A stretch of 64,000 nucleotides of DNA, from contig JAQFVV010006215.1 in NCBI GenBank assembly GCA_028023455.1, positions 11,267,524-11,331,523 of the forward strand. The letters are read 5' to 3'. This document shows positions 53,344 through 63,930 of the stretch, in pieces. Numbering within the stretch: the first letter of the stretch is position 1; every line of letters begins with the position of its first letter. The DNA is from Epiperipatus broadwayi. Taxonomy: Eukaryota; Onychophora; Udeonychophora; Euonychophora; Peripatidae. The translations under genes and the position numbers were made by a program. The notes beneath the pieces were generated by a model. It did not search any database and was not told where the DNA came from. It was given only the letters and a program-made list of their open reading frames with translations.

Positions 53344-53409
<66 letters not shown>
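53344..53409. repeat. (CT)n microsatellite in the LINE endonuclease region
   Basis: About 65 bp of CT dinucleotide. On the minus strand it appears as an Arg-Glu repeat expanding the LERE codons of the LINE reading frame. Confidence 0.95.
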
Positions 53410-54055
53410 GTTTTGCATTCAACATCTTACATTTCATTAATTGATAGTCACTCCTTGTGTTAAATTTATTAAGAATATTACAGACTTGAAATACACACTT
53501 TCTATTAGTCAAAATCCAATCCAATTCTACTGTACTTTCACTTGGATGCTTTTATATCTATTTTCATTTGGTATTTTTTTCAAAGAAAGAATTCATAATA
53601 TACAGTTTTTCTTTTCCTGTGAATTCCACAAGTCTTCAAAATGCCTTATTTCCATCACTGTAATTTACCCACAGTATTTTTATCTTTCAATAATTTACCA
53701 GTTCTAGCACTAATGTCTCATGAAAATTTTAAACATTTTTGGTCTGATCAAAAGTTTCTTCAATGTCCATATAAAAGGATCCTCTATGTTTTTATCACAA
53801 TGAGAAATTGTTGGAGCATAAACTTCAATTATTTGCATTTTATATCTTCCATTAAGCTGAATAACTAATTTTGTCACTCTATCTGATATATTATTAATCT
53901 CCTCAATATTGTTCTTCCATTTTTTATTTATAATAAAACTTCCGATATTTGTTCCTTTGTAAAATACATATCCACCTTTATTTTTTTTATATTTTCTTCT
54001 AACTTCACAAAGCTCAACAATATTCCATTTAATATGAGACAATTGTTCACTTCAT

Positions 54056-54894
54056 GCAATTTTTCTTTATTTGAAAGTGATCTGGAGTTTTAAGTATCTA
54101 AATAGCAGCCTTGGCTAACAATCAGAAAATTTTTAGAACTCTCTGCTTTTTAATACAAACTGCTGCCTTGGCTGATGAGTTTACAATCTCCTGAAATAAA
54201 GACTATATTTTAATTTTGTCTGTTATGATTCTAAATAAATAATACTAATAGGACTAATTATATGGAAGAATGTTTAAGCAGTTATACAATTACAAAAATT
54301 TCAAATGGATTGGAAAAATATTAATTGTCAGATCAATTTTATAACATTGATACTGTTTCTTATTGATTAGCAATAGAAGTATTTTTATATAAATTTCTTA
54401 TAGAAGTAGCATATGTTGTATTAACCATTTTTATTCAATAGATGTAAAAAAATTCAGTACCTGAAGTAAATGTTAATAATGTATATAATACTTGCCTTTA
54501 GTAATAATCAAATGAAATGTTTGTCTTATATTGATATAAATTGATTGGCTAATGTTTCTAAGATATATTTATAACTAATAAAATGTTTTAAATTTACAGT
54601 ACACTCCTTACAAATTTACTATTAAATTGTGAGCCACATTTTCAAATAAAAATTTTCAAGTACATCATGGAAATTACCTCCATTCTTAAATTAAGTGAAT
54701 TAGATCAGCCTGAACATCTATACAGAAATAATTATCCAACTTTTTAAATGTGTTGATTATGATGTTTGATTTTGCAGCTAATGTTTCTCTGATTGACTTA
54801 TACATTTATATGAGTTTTTTTTTAAATCTATCAATGCATATCTCATATTCATATACAAATATATTGTCTATATTAAACTTAATGAAATTAGAAG
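54056..54894. other. AT-rich non-coding DNA
   Basis: No supported feature. Confidence 0.5.
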
Positions 54895-55375
54895 GGAATT
54901 GATCTCAGACTTTCAAACTACCTACAGCTATCCCTCCATTTTAAACAACCAATACACATGACCACATACAAGTGAAAAAGATAAATGCTCTCCAATATAT
55001 GTATTTTATGTTGAACCATCATTCACTCAGTTGGTCCAGGTCATCTCCCTCACCTATAAACAATCAGTGCTCAGTTTATATTAAAATAGAAAATCTTCAA
55101 ACTTTAATGGACAAGCTTCAATTTTCTCCACCCTCCATCTCTTCAGTCATCTATATTCAGCCTGTATTCTGCACATGCCTCTTCTGTGTATTTAAATAAA
55201 TGTATTAATGTCCTATATATGAGGGGTCAGAGTGACTCAAAAGTCAACATGGGTATGAGAATAATATTGGCCTTAACAAGGGCTTTAAGTGTTTCATCAT
55301 TGAATTTTCAATGATATGGATAGCTGAAGAGTTGGAGGGTGGAAAAAACTGAAGCTTGTCCATTAAAGTTTAATT
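54895..55375. mobile_element. Family D fold-back repeat, larger copy
   Basis: Arms AAACTTTAATGGACAAGCTT...CCACCCTCCA (about 55098-55130) and TGGAGGGTGG...AAGCTTGTCCATTAAAGTTT (about 55335-55371) are inverted complements. The left part (54985-55040) shares CCAATATATGTATTTTATG and CAGTTGGTCCAGG with the 19.5-kb copy and holds a mutated hammerhead. No protein is encoded. Confidence 0.6.
54991..55037 (-). ncRNA. Family D hammerhead, mutated
   Basis: Minus strand: CCAA, CTGAGTGA (one extra base in the core), stem II ATG-A-TG/GTT/CA-A-CAT, AAAA in place of GAAA, stem III ATA-CA-TAT, A, TTGG. Stem II pairs with bases different from the 19.5-kb copy. Core damage makes activity unlikely. Confidence 0.55.
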
Positions 55376-56504
55376 GTTCCATTAATACTTTTTGTCATTG
55401 TACCTTTCATTATTAAGTATTATGTACAAATAAACATAAATTGACTGCTTAACATGTATAAAGTCAATATAATGAGTCTACTGACATACATCTAAGTTTA
55501 AGATTAAAAGCATCATAATCTTTTTCTCAAATGATTGACAGAATTTAACTAAAATTTCAGTTGGATTTCTTTGACAATAGCAGTAAAAGAGAATGTTGTT
55601 GATAATAACTGATCATATTCATCAAATTATTATTTCAAACTGCATAAAAATAATCATAATCTATGTATCTAAAGTTTTTTGTTTAAAACAGGTTAAGGTT
55701 ATTAGAAACAGAATATTGTAATCAAATATGACAATCATCCTGAATGATAGTTTGCCATTGCTTTCCCCACTCTTAAAAATAATTTTTTTCCAGCTAATCA
55801 ACTTTAAAATTGCAGTATTAATGAATCCTTCTATCATTAGCATACATTCATTCTATACTGAACTATATGTTATAAGAGAAAAAAATATCAGTCACGTGAT
55901 TGCTGACATTCATTGAATTTACAGCACCTAATATTTTATTTATAATAATAATTTATTTTGAACCTAATATTATGTAAGTAAACTGAACTGGGATTTTTTA
56001 ATTTCATGTTTTATTTTGAATTTTTATTTTTAAATGTAAATATATTTTTTTGAATGGGAAAGACTTACAACTTATCTTACATCATTTTGGTCAAAATAAT
56101 TTATGTTTAATGGTAATAATTAATAAAAAATAGTTATTAGTAATAATAGTCATAATTTATATTTTAAATTGTTTTTAAAATATAGCTTAAAGTTCACAAA
56201 GAAAACACAATTAAGTAGAAAAAAATTACAAATAAAATAAGTAAAAGTTGAAAAATAAAACATACTGCAAAGGCAGTAATTCACTATTAAAATATAAAAG
56301 ATTTAGTTTATAATCATAAAAAATAATTAGTGTGATGTTGCTTTTAAATATTTACAAATAAAAGTTTTATAAACAACAAAAAATGTATATATTTTACATT
56401 CTCTGTAGAATGCAAGGGGTACATGATGCAATAATGGTAATTTGCTTATTATAGATATGTATTGCAATAATTGTACTCATTATAAAACTAATCAAACAAG
56501 AAGG
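55376..56504. other. AT-rich non-coding DNA
   Basis: No supported feature. Confidence 0.5.
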
Positions 56505-57060
56505 ATGTTATAATGTTTTAAGTCAATAAACATCACATGACCACCATGTCTTATGCTTGTGTATAACTGTTGTGAAAACAGGCAAAACGTATAGTGAGTT
56601 TTGCCTGTTTTAACAACAGTTATACACAAGCATAAGACATGGTGGTCATGTGATGTTTATTGGCTTAAAAACAATCCTGCCTAATAGGATAGTGGTGGCT
56701 ATGGTTATTAAAGAACCAAAGACACACTGAGTTCAGACCCATATGACTATATAAGCTAATAGGCTTGGATTGAAAACATTAAGGTGTTTTCAGTTTAAGA
56801 CTTATAGTTTTGTAGTTAAGTGGAGATAAAAGGTGGCTGCTGGAGGGTTGCATTAGATCCTAAGATCTAGGTGCAGTGCTCTCAGATCCAAGGCTCCTCA
56901 CTGATGAAGACCACAAGCCAGAAACTAGTCTGGGGATATTGGATGAGTAGGCACTAGATGGGGATTTTATGCACAAGCCTTCTGGAATCCATTGATTACT
57001 CTAGCTTGCTCTGTGTAGCAATACATATAGTGAGTTTTGCCTGTTTTAATGTTATAATGT
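56505..57060 (+). mobile_element. Family A hammerhead repeat with 12-bp target duplication
   Basis: ATGTTATAATGT flanks both sides (56505-56516 and 57049-57060). The insert (532 bp) begins with a 70-bp inverted piece of its own tail (56519-56588) and then a long plus-strand unit: TAGGATAGTGGTGGCTATGG, the TATA-like ACTATATAAGC (about 56747), CTCTCAGATCC, the hammerhead and the conserved TGCACAAGCCTTCTGGAATC tail. It ends at TTTTGCCTGTTTTA. No protein is encoded. Confidence 0.8.
56886..56944 (+). ncRNA. Type I hammerhead ribozyme (family A), core intact
   Basis: Plus strand: ATCCAAGGCTCCTCA, CTGATGA, stem II GAC-CACAA-GCC (one A/C mismatch), GAA, ACTAGT, C, TGGGGATATTGGAT. Both helix I segments pair fully and both core strands are perfect. 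Predicted cleavage is 56930/56931. The weakened stem II could lower activity. Confidence 0.72.
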
Positions 57061-57116
57061 ATAATAACTTGCAGTCCATCAAAAATGACTAATGTTATTC
57101 TAGTGTATCCCAGAGG

Positions 57117-57360
57117 CAAAAGTCTCCATACAGTAGCACCACTCAGTGCAAACCAGAGCAATCAATGTAGGTTTGTGCATAAAATCCCTATCTAGTGCAT
57201 ATTCATCCAGTATTGCCAGACTAGTTCTAGCTTGTGGCTTTCATCATTGAGAAACTTTGGATCTATAAGTGGTGCTACTGTATGGAGAGTTTTGAATCTG
57301 TAAAAAAAAGCTTGTGTAAGCATAAAGAATGGTGATCATGTGATGTTTGGTGATTATTCT
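57117..57360. mobile_element. Family A/B fold-back copy, diverged
   Basis: TCTCCATACAGTAGCACCA (57123-57141) and its reverse complement (57271-57289) enclose a minus-strand hammerhead segment. The tail GTAAGCATAAAGAATGGTGA plus TCATGTGATGTTT is the family A tail. The motif CACTCAGTGNNACTACTGTATGG is shared with the copy at 63.66 kb, so these form a subfamily. Confidence 0.65.
57206..57265 (-). ncRNA. Family A/B hammerhead, mutated core
   Basis: Minus strand: GATCCAAAGTTTCTCA, ATGATGA (first core base changed), stem II AGC-CACAA-GCT, GAA with one A missing, CTAGT, C, TGGCAATACTGGATG. The AGC/GCT stem against GGC/GCC in the copy at 1251-1309 is a compensatory change. Confidence 0.6.
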
Positions 57361-57662
57361 GGTTTATTAAAGCAAATTAAAAATGCTATTAATGTATAAA
57401 AAGAAAAGAATGTATGTATATACTTCAACAAAAATCAATAAATTAAAAATTAACTGTGATAAAACACAGTTGCTGAAGCTTTAAACATAAAATTATAACA
57501 ATAAAGCTGAGTGCTTTCGGGGGACTTAAGCCTCCATAATCATAGCTCAATACAAAATAAATACAAAATATAAACACTTATTCACAAGCAAAATGCATAT
57601 CTAAAATAAGATGTAAACTAAATCTAAATAAATAAATAAAATACAATATAAATAAATAAATG

Positions 57663-57826
57663 TTATAACGTCCATATGTTAGAAATATTAAAACAAGAAT
57701 CCTTTCTATTAATAGCATTGGGATTACCAGCTATAAAACAAGCTTCTTTAACCTTACGCTTTATGTCATTCTTCTCCGTACACACTAATTTTGCCAACTT
57801 GTGCACTTGAGGAGAGTATGAATGCG
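57663..57826 (-). pseudogene. PLE2 left copy: internally deleted endonuclease C-terminus
   Basis: On the minus strand the reading HSYSPQVHKL joins directly to AKLVCTEKNDIKRKVKEACF, whereas in the right copy these segments are about 520 bp apart (58115 against 58650). The RT tail and most of the GIY-YIG domain are therefore missing. The reading ends FNISNIWTL and stops. Confidence 0.8.
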
Positions 57827-58777
57827 TAGCATTATTCCTATATTTATTAACTCTGTACCAGATATTATCTACACTAGATATGTAGATGATATATTTATTG
57901 TGGCTCCTGAAAATATCATTTTGGAGACTCAAAGTAGTATTCATGAGGCTACCAGTTTAAATCTTACGATAAATTGGGAAGATGCATTACAGGAATTGAA
58001 ATATTTAGATATTATTGTGCATAGAACAGAGGATCATTTGGACTACCGTATGTTTGTGAAACCTATTGAAATTAGGGGTTTAATTCATCCACATTCATAC
58101 TCTCCTCAAGTGCACAAGTTGTCATCTTTGAATTCATTTTTATATAGAAACCACCATCTTTGCAAATTTGAGGCACATAGGAAAGAAAATCTTATTTGTT
58201 TTATTGAGGCTTAATCAAACTTGGACATAAACGTTCAATTATTAACAATAGAGTTGTAAAATTTTTACATAATTTGCAGTTTAAACCTGAGAAGATTGAA
58301 AAACCTCGTATAGTTTTACCATTCATTCATTGTATTGCAAAACAGTTAATTAATAAGTTATCTCCAGATTTTCAAGTGATTTTTCATTCACCTCCAAATA
58401 CGAATAGATTGATTAACAATTCAAAATTTAAAATTGAATCTAATTTAACTCAGCATGTGGTTTATAGTGTTTCTTGTTCTCATAAAGATTGTGGTTCTAT
58501 TTATTATGGTGAAACTAAAACCAATATTTTAAATAGAGTTTCACAGCATAAATATTTATATCATCGTACTAAAACTAAATTTTTGGGAAATTCAGTGTTT
58601 GTGGAACATGAAAATAAGACTGGACATGTATGTCAACCAGTAGAGGCAAAATTAGTGTGTATGGAGAAGAATGACATAAAGCGTAAGGTTAAAGAAGCTT
58701 GTTTTATAGCTGGTAATCCCAATGCTATTAATAGAAAGGATTCTTGTTTTAATATTTCTAAAATATGGACATTATAA
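57827..58777 (+). pseudogene. PLE2 right copy: RT motif C to GIY-YIG endonuclease, one frame break
   Basis: The 5'-truncated reading starts near SVPDIIYTRYVDDIFIVAPE (motif C, about 57867), then LKYLDIIVHR and DYRMFVKPIEIRG. A frame change near 58210 separates this from the endonuclease part (58274-58777): VVYSVSC, then CSHKDCG (a CX4C pair), IYYGETKTNILNRVSQHKY as GIY-YIG core, and HENKTGH with the conserved histidines. It ends FNISKIWTL. The enzyme class couples a DNA nick with reverse transcription. This copy lacks the N-terminal half of the RT and is not functional. Confidence 0.85.
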
Positions 58778-58887
58778 CATTTATTTATTTATATTGTATT
58801 TTATTTATTTATTTAGATTTAGTTTACATCTTATTTTAGATACGCATTTTGCTTGTGAATAAGTGTTTATATTTTGTATTTATTTTG

Positions 58888-58942
58888 TATTGAGCTATGA
58901 TTATGGAGGCTTAAGTCCCCTGATAGCGCTCAGCTTTATTGT
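58888..58942 (+). ncRNA. Hammerhead-like motif at the PLE2 right end
   Basis: ATTGAGCT, ATGATTA, a weak GGAG...CCCC stem II, then TGATAGCGCTC, AGCTTTATT. The left-end counterpart (57501-57550, minus strand) keeps CCGAAAGCACTC, so the second core GAA and stem III AGCACT can be read there. Helix I (GAGCT/AGCTT) pairs. The first core deviates at two positions in both copies. Confidence 0.3.
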
Positions 58943-59003
58943 TATAATTTTATGTTTAAAGCTTCAGCAACTGTGTTTTATCACAGTTAATTTTTAATTT
59001 ATT

Positions 59004-60904
59004 AATGTATAGTAAAATACTTACAGTACTTTGTCTTATTGATTTTCTAAAACATTTTAAAAACATTACAAAAACCATTCAAATTTGCTAATTTAGCCGA
59101 TAATTTTATAGTAAATGACTGACTTCTGACTTCCAAAGGCTATTCTGAGCATATAAGTATTTTACTGAGCCAACAAAATATAAATGAAACAAACATACCA
59201 CATCCATATGTATTTGTGCTTTCCTGATTATTATTTCAAATATTTGTTCTTAAATTTCATTTCAAATACTATTATTAAATAAATAAATTTTCTGTGATAT
59301 AAATTTAAAAATAAATTTAAATGTTCTTTATTTACATGTTTATTTCTTTCATTTTTATCTACAAAAAATATAAACTAAAAAGCTTAGTAGTGCATAACAT
59401 TTTTCTACAATAGTTTTATAGAGATTGCTCATAGCATTCTTCTGAGATTTTTCTTCTGCTTGGATTTTAAAAACTTGAGCTTTTAAGCAAGAGGACCACA
59501 AATAATGTATGATGGCATACACATATAATGCCACACTCATTACAATGTTTGGAGTAATGATGAAGGATTACAAATCTTTTAAATATATAATTTTACTTTA
59601 TCAAAGCATTCTTTTCATTAATAATTAATCTACCAGTATTTGGTCCAACATTAAATGCAATATTGTAATAAAAAGAAACAATGATATAATCATACTACAC
59701 AGTCTATTATTTATATAAAGTAATGAAATACATATTTTCTCTTCAATATTTTTCTTCCTTTATCTATATGTAAATTTATATAATGGAAATAAAATATCTT
59801 TTCTATTATACCTACATTCAAAAATTCATTAGCATATATTCCAGCATTAGATAATTTAATACAGTTAATGTATGCAATGAGGAACATTTAACTTGGAACA
59901 TACAAATACTCTTGATAAAGATTTCATGAACATTTTATATTATATTCTCTCTCCATAAAGTTAAATCAAGATATTTTATACAAATTATCGTCAGAAATAG
60001 AGTTCACTTCAAGTCATCAATTTAAAATAATTTATTTAAAAGATGTTGCAATGTAACAGACGATTTAACAATAATCAATTCATCAGTATATGTAAAATAA
60101 TCTTTAATACATAATAGGAAAAACTTTTTTAAAATATTCTTTTTATAATATGGCGACATATAATAGTTCAAACTGGCAAAAGTCTATGAGCTAATCTTCA
60201 ACTATTTTATATCATTGATTTTTAAACATGGCAATAAACTTACTTACTCCTTATTATATAAACATTGAACAATCATAAGAACGGATTTTTTTAATAAACT
60301 CTTACAATTTTATAACATCCAAGACAAATAAGCTGATTATAACTGTAACTGTTATTTATTTTTATATATTGATTTTTTTAATAATGTATTTTATTCCAGA
60401 GGTTTTTGTTTATATATATATATGAAGTAATAAAAGAGATCATATTAATGCTAATTAATTCATAAAAAATATTGAAAACATTAAATATAACTTTTATGCA
60501 TTTTTGGCATTGAGCATTTTTATATAAAGGAATTATTACATTCAAAATAAAAGCAAAAATCCAAAATCACACATCTAAGTGCGCATGTTTGAAAATAACT
60601 ATTAACTGACACATTTTCTGTTCTTTGCTGCGGAGTCTTGTTTTCATCATTGTATTCAATGCAAATCATCTTTACTTTTTTAGGATTGAACATGTTCAAA
60701 TATTCTTTCATATTCTAAATACTGATGATGCTATAAAATTAAAGCAGTATCCTTATATATAAAATCCTTATTTTATCTGTTATCTGAAAATATATTTGTT
60801 CGTAACGCTTTACTGGAGTGTCCTCTGAATTTTTTTTCTTCAGCTATCAAATTCACATCAAAGTATGGAATTTATTTATAGAGAAAACTATACCCAATTA
60901 TATA
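59004..60904. other. AT-rich non-coding DNA
   Basis: No supported gene. A short TA run lies near 60412-60423. Confidence 0.5.
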
Positions 60905-62900
60905 TAACTTACTTTATATCCCCCAATAAGAATTCTTTCTGTTCTCTTTCTCCAGCATTTATCATCATTATTTTTAATTTTTCTTCACTAAATTTAATCC
61001 CCATCTCTTTACCCATCCTTGCATAAGACTTCAGCATAAGTTCCATATCTTTCCTACTTTCTGTGCACAAGGTGATATCATCAGCAAATAAAAGACCTGA
61101 TAATATACACCCCTTTGCCATTTATCAATGGTATCTCTACCCCACTTCCTACACTTTCTATTGATCTAACCATTTTCTCAAATAGAACATAAACAAACTA
61201 GATGACATAGGGTATCCTTACCTTAATTCCATCCCACTTTTAACTCTGATTCTATATTTCCTAATTGATATGAATAGTATTTATTTTCATACAATCTCTT
61301 AATATGATCCACTAAAGCTCCATTCATTTCTAAATTTACTAAACTATCCATAATCTATTTCTATTTACTCTATCACATGCCTCCTCTATATTTATAAAGA
61401 CAATACATAACTGTCTATCTGTATTCCTACTCATATCTATAAGTTGTGTGATGACAAATAAACTATCTTCTAAATGCCTATCCAATCTAAGCCTCCTTGA
61501 ATTTCTCCTATGATATTATTTTCTTCCATTCATTTTGCCACTCTTCTAGCCACCATATATGCAAAAACTTGATGTAAAACTGATGCTATAGCTATCAGTC
61601 TTTAATTGTTTAACTTTCTATGATTCTTACCCTTTCCTTTAAATAGTAACCTTACTCTTGTATTATTCCAGCTGTCTGGAAATTCTTCTGTGCCATTTTA
61701 TTAAAACATGATAATGTATTTAATTTTGCCCTATTTCCCAAATTCAACACCATCTCTGCTCTTCCCTGCTTCATTCAATTCATTTTCTATAAAACTAATA
61801 TTTACATTACTGTGTGCTTTTATGTTTGTTATCACTCTGTCCTTCATATCTAACATATTTTCTATATTTATTACATACTTATTTAAGATTGACTCTAATT
61901 CTTCTCTAGAGCTAAACTTTTTTTCCACATCATCTAATAGTACTATTTCTCTCTCCCCTACATTCTTTCTTGTACTATATTTCTAAAAGATTTTACTTCA
62001 TCTCTTCTACTTTAATTAATATCCAATAATTTATTATTTAATTTCATTCTCTCTCTATAATTATCTATTTTAGCCAATTTCTTTTTTTAAATAGTTTTTC
62101 CATTTAATATTAACATCTGTTTTACTTTATTTATCTTTAATAGCACATTTATATACTCTGCATGCTTTTTTCCTCTCTTTTAACACTTTTACTAATTCTC
62201 ACTTTTCTATTAACTTTTATTCTTCTGAATATTCTCACCTAACACCTATTTGCCACTTTTTCTATTTCATCACACCAGACCTTATATTCATTCCAAATGA
62301 ACTCTTCCATGATTTATTCTACTTGTGTTTTATATTCTAACTTATTCTTACCATTCATTCTTCATCCACATCTTTCACTACCCTTTTTACTTTTATTACT
62401 ATTTTCCATCCCATTACTAACCATTTCTATTATAAAGAAATTATGATTATTATTACATACTCTCTCTTCATTATCAAACACTTTAATTTTCCATACTTGA
62501 TTTATTCTCTCTTTCTCTACTAATACATAATCGGTTGCATAAAATCTATTATTTCTAGACCACGTGCATTGCTCCTCATAAATATTTGATAAATTTCCAA
62601 TCTCTGACAAAAACATTTTCAAAAGCTGTCCATTCTTGTTATCCACATTATCAATTTCTTCAATATGCCCATTCATATTCCTTCTAACCATTATTTTCTT
62701 TCCCTTTTTTGAAACTCTGGATATCCTTAACTAGGCATTTACATATGCTACTGTTCCATTCCATTATACTGTGACTATCTCCAGTGGCCATATACATAAT
62801 AGCCAACATCCATTCTTGTCTTTCTAACCTTATCTCAAATCACAAATATTCTTGACACTTCACAGTAGTAAATATTTTTTGACATAACTCCTCAACCACC
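60905..62900 (-). mobile_element. Jockey/I-like LINE, degenerate, minus strand
   Basis: Endonuclease part at 62691-62362: NMNGHIEEID (GDxNGH-like), TWSRNNRFYATDYVLVEKER, and NNNHNFFIIE in place of the usual SDHN. RT parts follow toward lower coordinates: a FPDSWN...RVRLLFKGKGK region (about 61690-61620), an ASVLHQVFAYMVARRVAKWM region (about 61580-61530), a DRVNRN region (about 61370), and CILSGLLFADDITLCTESRK with motif C (about 61090). It has many frameshifts and stops. The element differs from the RTE copies. The clade is inferred from motif style only. Sequence up to about 63250 may be its 5' part. Confidence 0.7.
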
Positions 62901-63357
62901 ACCCCCTTTTTCTTTTTCTTTTCTATTTTTATATCCTGCTATACTTCTTCTTATCTTAGATGTATTTCCATTACTTCCAACATTTTAATCCCATTATTTT
63001 TAACTGCTTTAATTCCAACCACTTTTCTGATCTCCTACTATCTTGCATATTCAAATATTCAATTTTAACTATTTCTTCCTTTTTTACTATCTTTTTATAA
63101 ATTCTTTTTACTCTTTATTCTCTATTATATTTGTAATTAGCTTGTTTATCATTAGTTTTACAGATCCATTCCCTCTCCACATCTACATTTATATCTAAAT
63201 CAGCTACCCTTTGTTTATTTCTTACATCCCATTCATTCTTAACCTGTTTTTGATAAAATTAGCAAACTCTTCATATAGTAAAACCACCCACTGCAAACCT
63301 TAGTAATGAATGGATGCAGGAATGTTTGTGTATAAAACCTGCATCTAGTACTTACGC

Positions 63358-63415
63358 ATCCAATATCCTTGGCCTGATTTCTAGCTTGTGGTTTTCATCA
63401 GTGAGGAGCTGTCGA
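63358..63415 (-). ncRNA. Family B hammerhead, left half
   Basis: Minus strand: GATCGACAGCTCCTCA, CTGATGA, a weak AAC-CACAA-GCT stem II, GAA, then ATCAGG where ACTAGT is expected. The first core and GAAA are intact but stem III is lost. Confidence 0.5.
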
Positions 63416-63546
63416 TCTGAGAGCACCACCTAGATTGATGGTTCTAATGCAGTTCTTCAGCAGCCACCTTTATACTTAACTAAATAGTTTAATGGTGGCT
63501 GCTGAAGTGTTGCATTAGATCTTTTGGTCTAGGTTCAGTGCACTCA

Positions 63547-63606
63547 GATCCAAACATCCTCACTGATGAAATCATAAACTTAAAACTTGTCTGGGGATAT
63601 TAGGCA
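63547..63606 (+). ncRNA. Family B hammerhead, right half
   Basis: Plus strand: AGATCCAAACATCCTCA, CTGATGA, AATCATAAACTTA, AAAAC, TTGTC, TGGGGATATT. The first core is intact, the second reads AAAA instead of GAAA, and stem II no longer pairs well. Confidence 0.45.
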
Positions 63607-63817
63607 CTACATGGGGATTTTATGCCCAAGCCCTCTCTCCATTGATTATTAAGGCTTGCACTCAGTGGCACTACTGTATGGATAGTTGCTACTACTAATA
63701 ACAGTTTGTGTAAGTGTAGGAAATTTGTGATCATGTGATGTTTTGGGGGTTCAAAAATTAAATAAATATATTAATGTAACTTAAATGTAACTTATTAGCT
63801 AAATTTTTTATATATAT

Positions 63818-63865
63818 ATTGTAACTTAAATAAACAGATCATTGTTGTAAAAATATTTAGCTATG

Positions 63866-63899
<34 letters not shown>

Positions 63900-63930
63900 A
63901 ACTTAAATAAACAGATCATTGTTGTATTTT
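63818..63930 (+). repeat. 77-bp tandem duplication with TA tract
   Basis: ATTGTAACTTAAATAAACAG plus ATCATTGTTGTA occurs at about 63818 and again at about 63895, separated by a TA tract. Confidence 0.85.

Larger units (their letters stand above)
51195..54055 (-). mobile_element. RTE-type LINE copy 2, degenerate, minus strand
   Basis: Reading on the minus strand from 54055: endonuclease with KGGYVFYKGTNIGSFIINKK (about 53960) and LVIQLNGRYKMQIIEVYAPT (about 53840), then MDWILTNRKCVFQ and LNKFNTRSDYQL (about 53520-53440). A CT/GA tract follows, then the RT with CFEFVDYKKAFDFVSISVLI (about 52265) and IDPGYCHNLKNIYQN. The 3' end has GATGATGGTGATTACTG near 51195-51215. The intact DYKKAFD shows the motif A aspartates lost from copy 1. 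A SINE and the GA tract interrupt it, and frameshifts and stops abound. Confidence 0.78.
57438..59003. mobile_element. PLE2: head-to-head Penelope-like element with inverted ends
   Basis: Left end ATAAATTAAAAATTAACTGT (about 57440) and right end ACAGTTAATTTTTAATTTAT (about 59003) are inverted, and the similarity continues for roughly 390 bp inward (to about 57826). The right copy (from about 57827, plus strand) starts just upstream of the RT YVDD motif and reaches the 3' end. The left copy is a shorter inverted version with an internal deletion. The same 5'-to-5' organisation as PLE1 is seen here in a clearly different Penelope lineage. Confidence 0.85.
63275..63748. mobile_element. Family B hammerhead fold-back
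   Basis: A minus-strand half (63275-63490) and a plus-strand half (63491-63748) meet near TTAACTAAATAG/TTTAATGGTGGC. Each half carries CAGCAGCCACC or its complement, a hammerhead and CATCTAGTA / CACTACATGGGG blocks. GTGATCATGTGATGTTTT at the right end is the family A tail. No protein is encoded. Confidence 0.65.
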
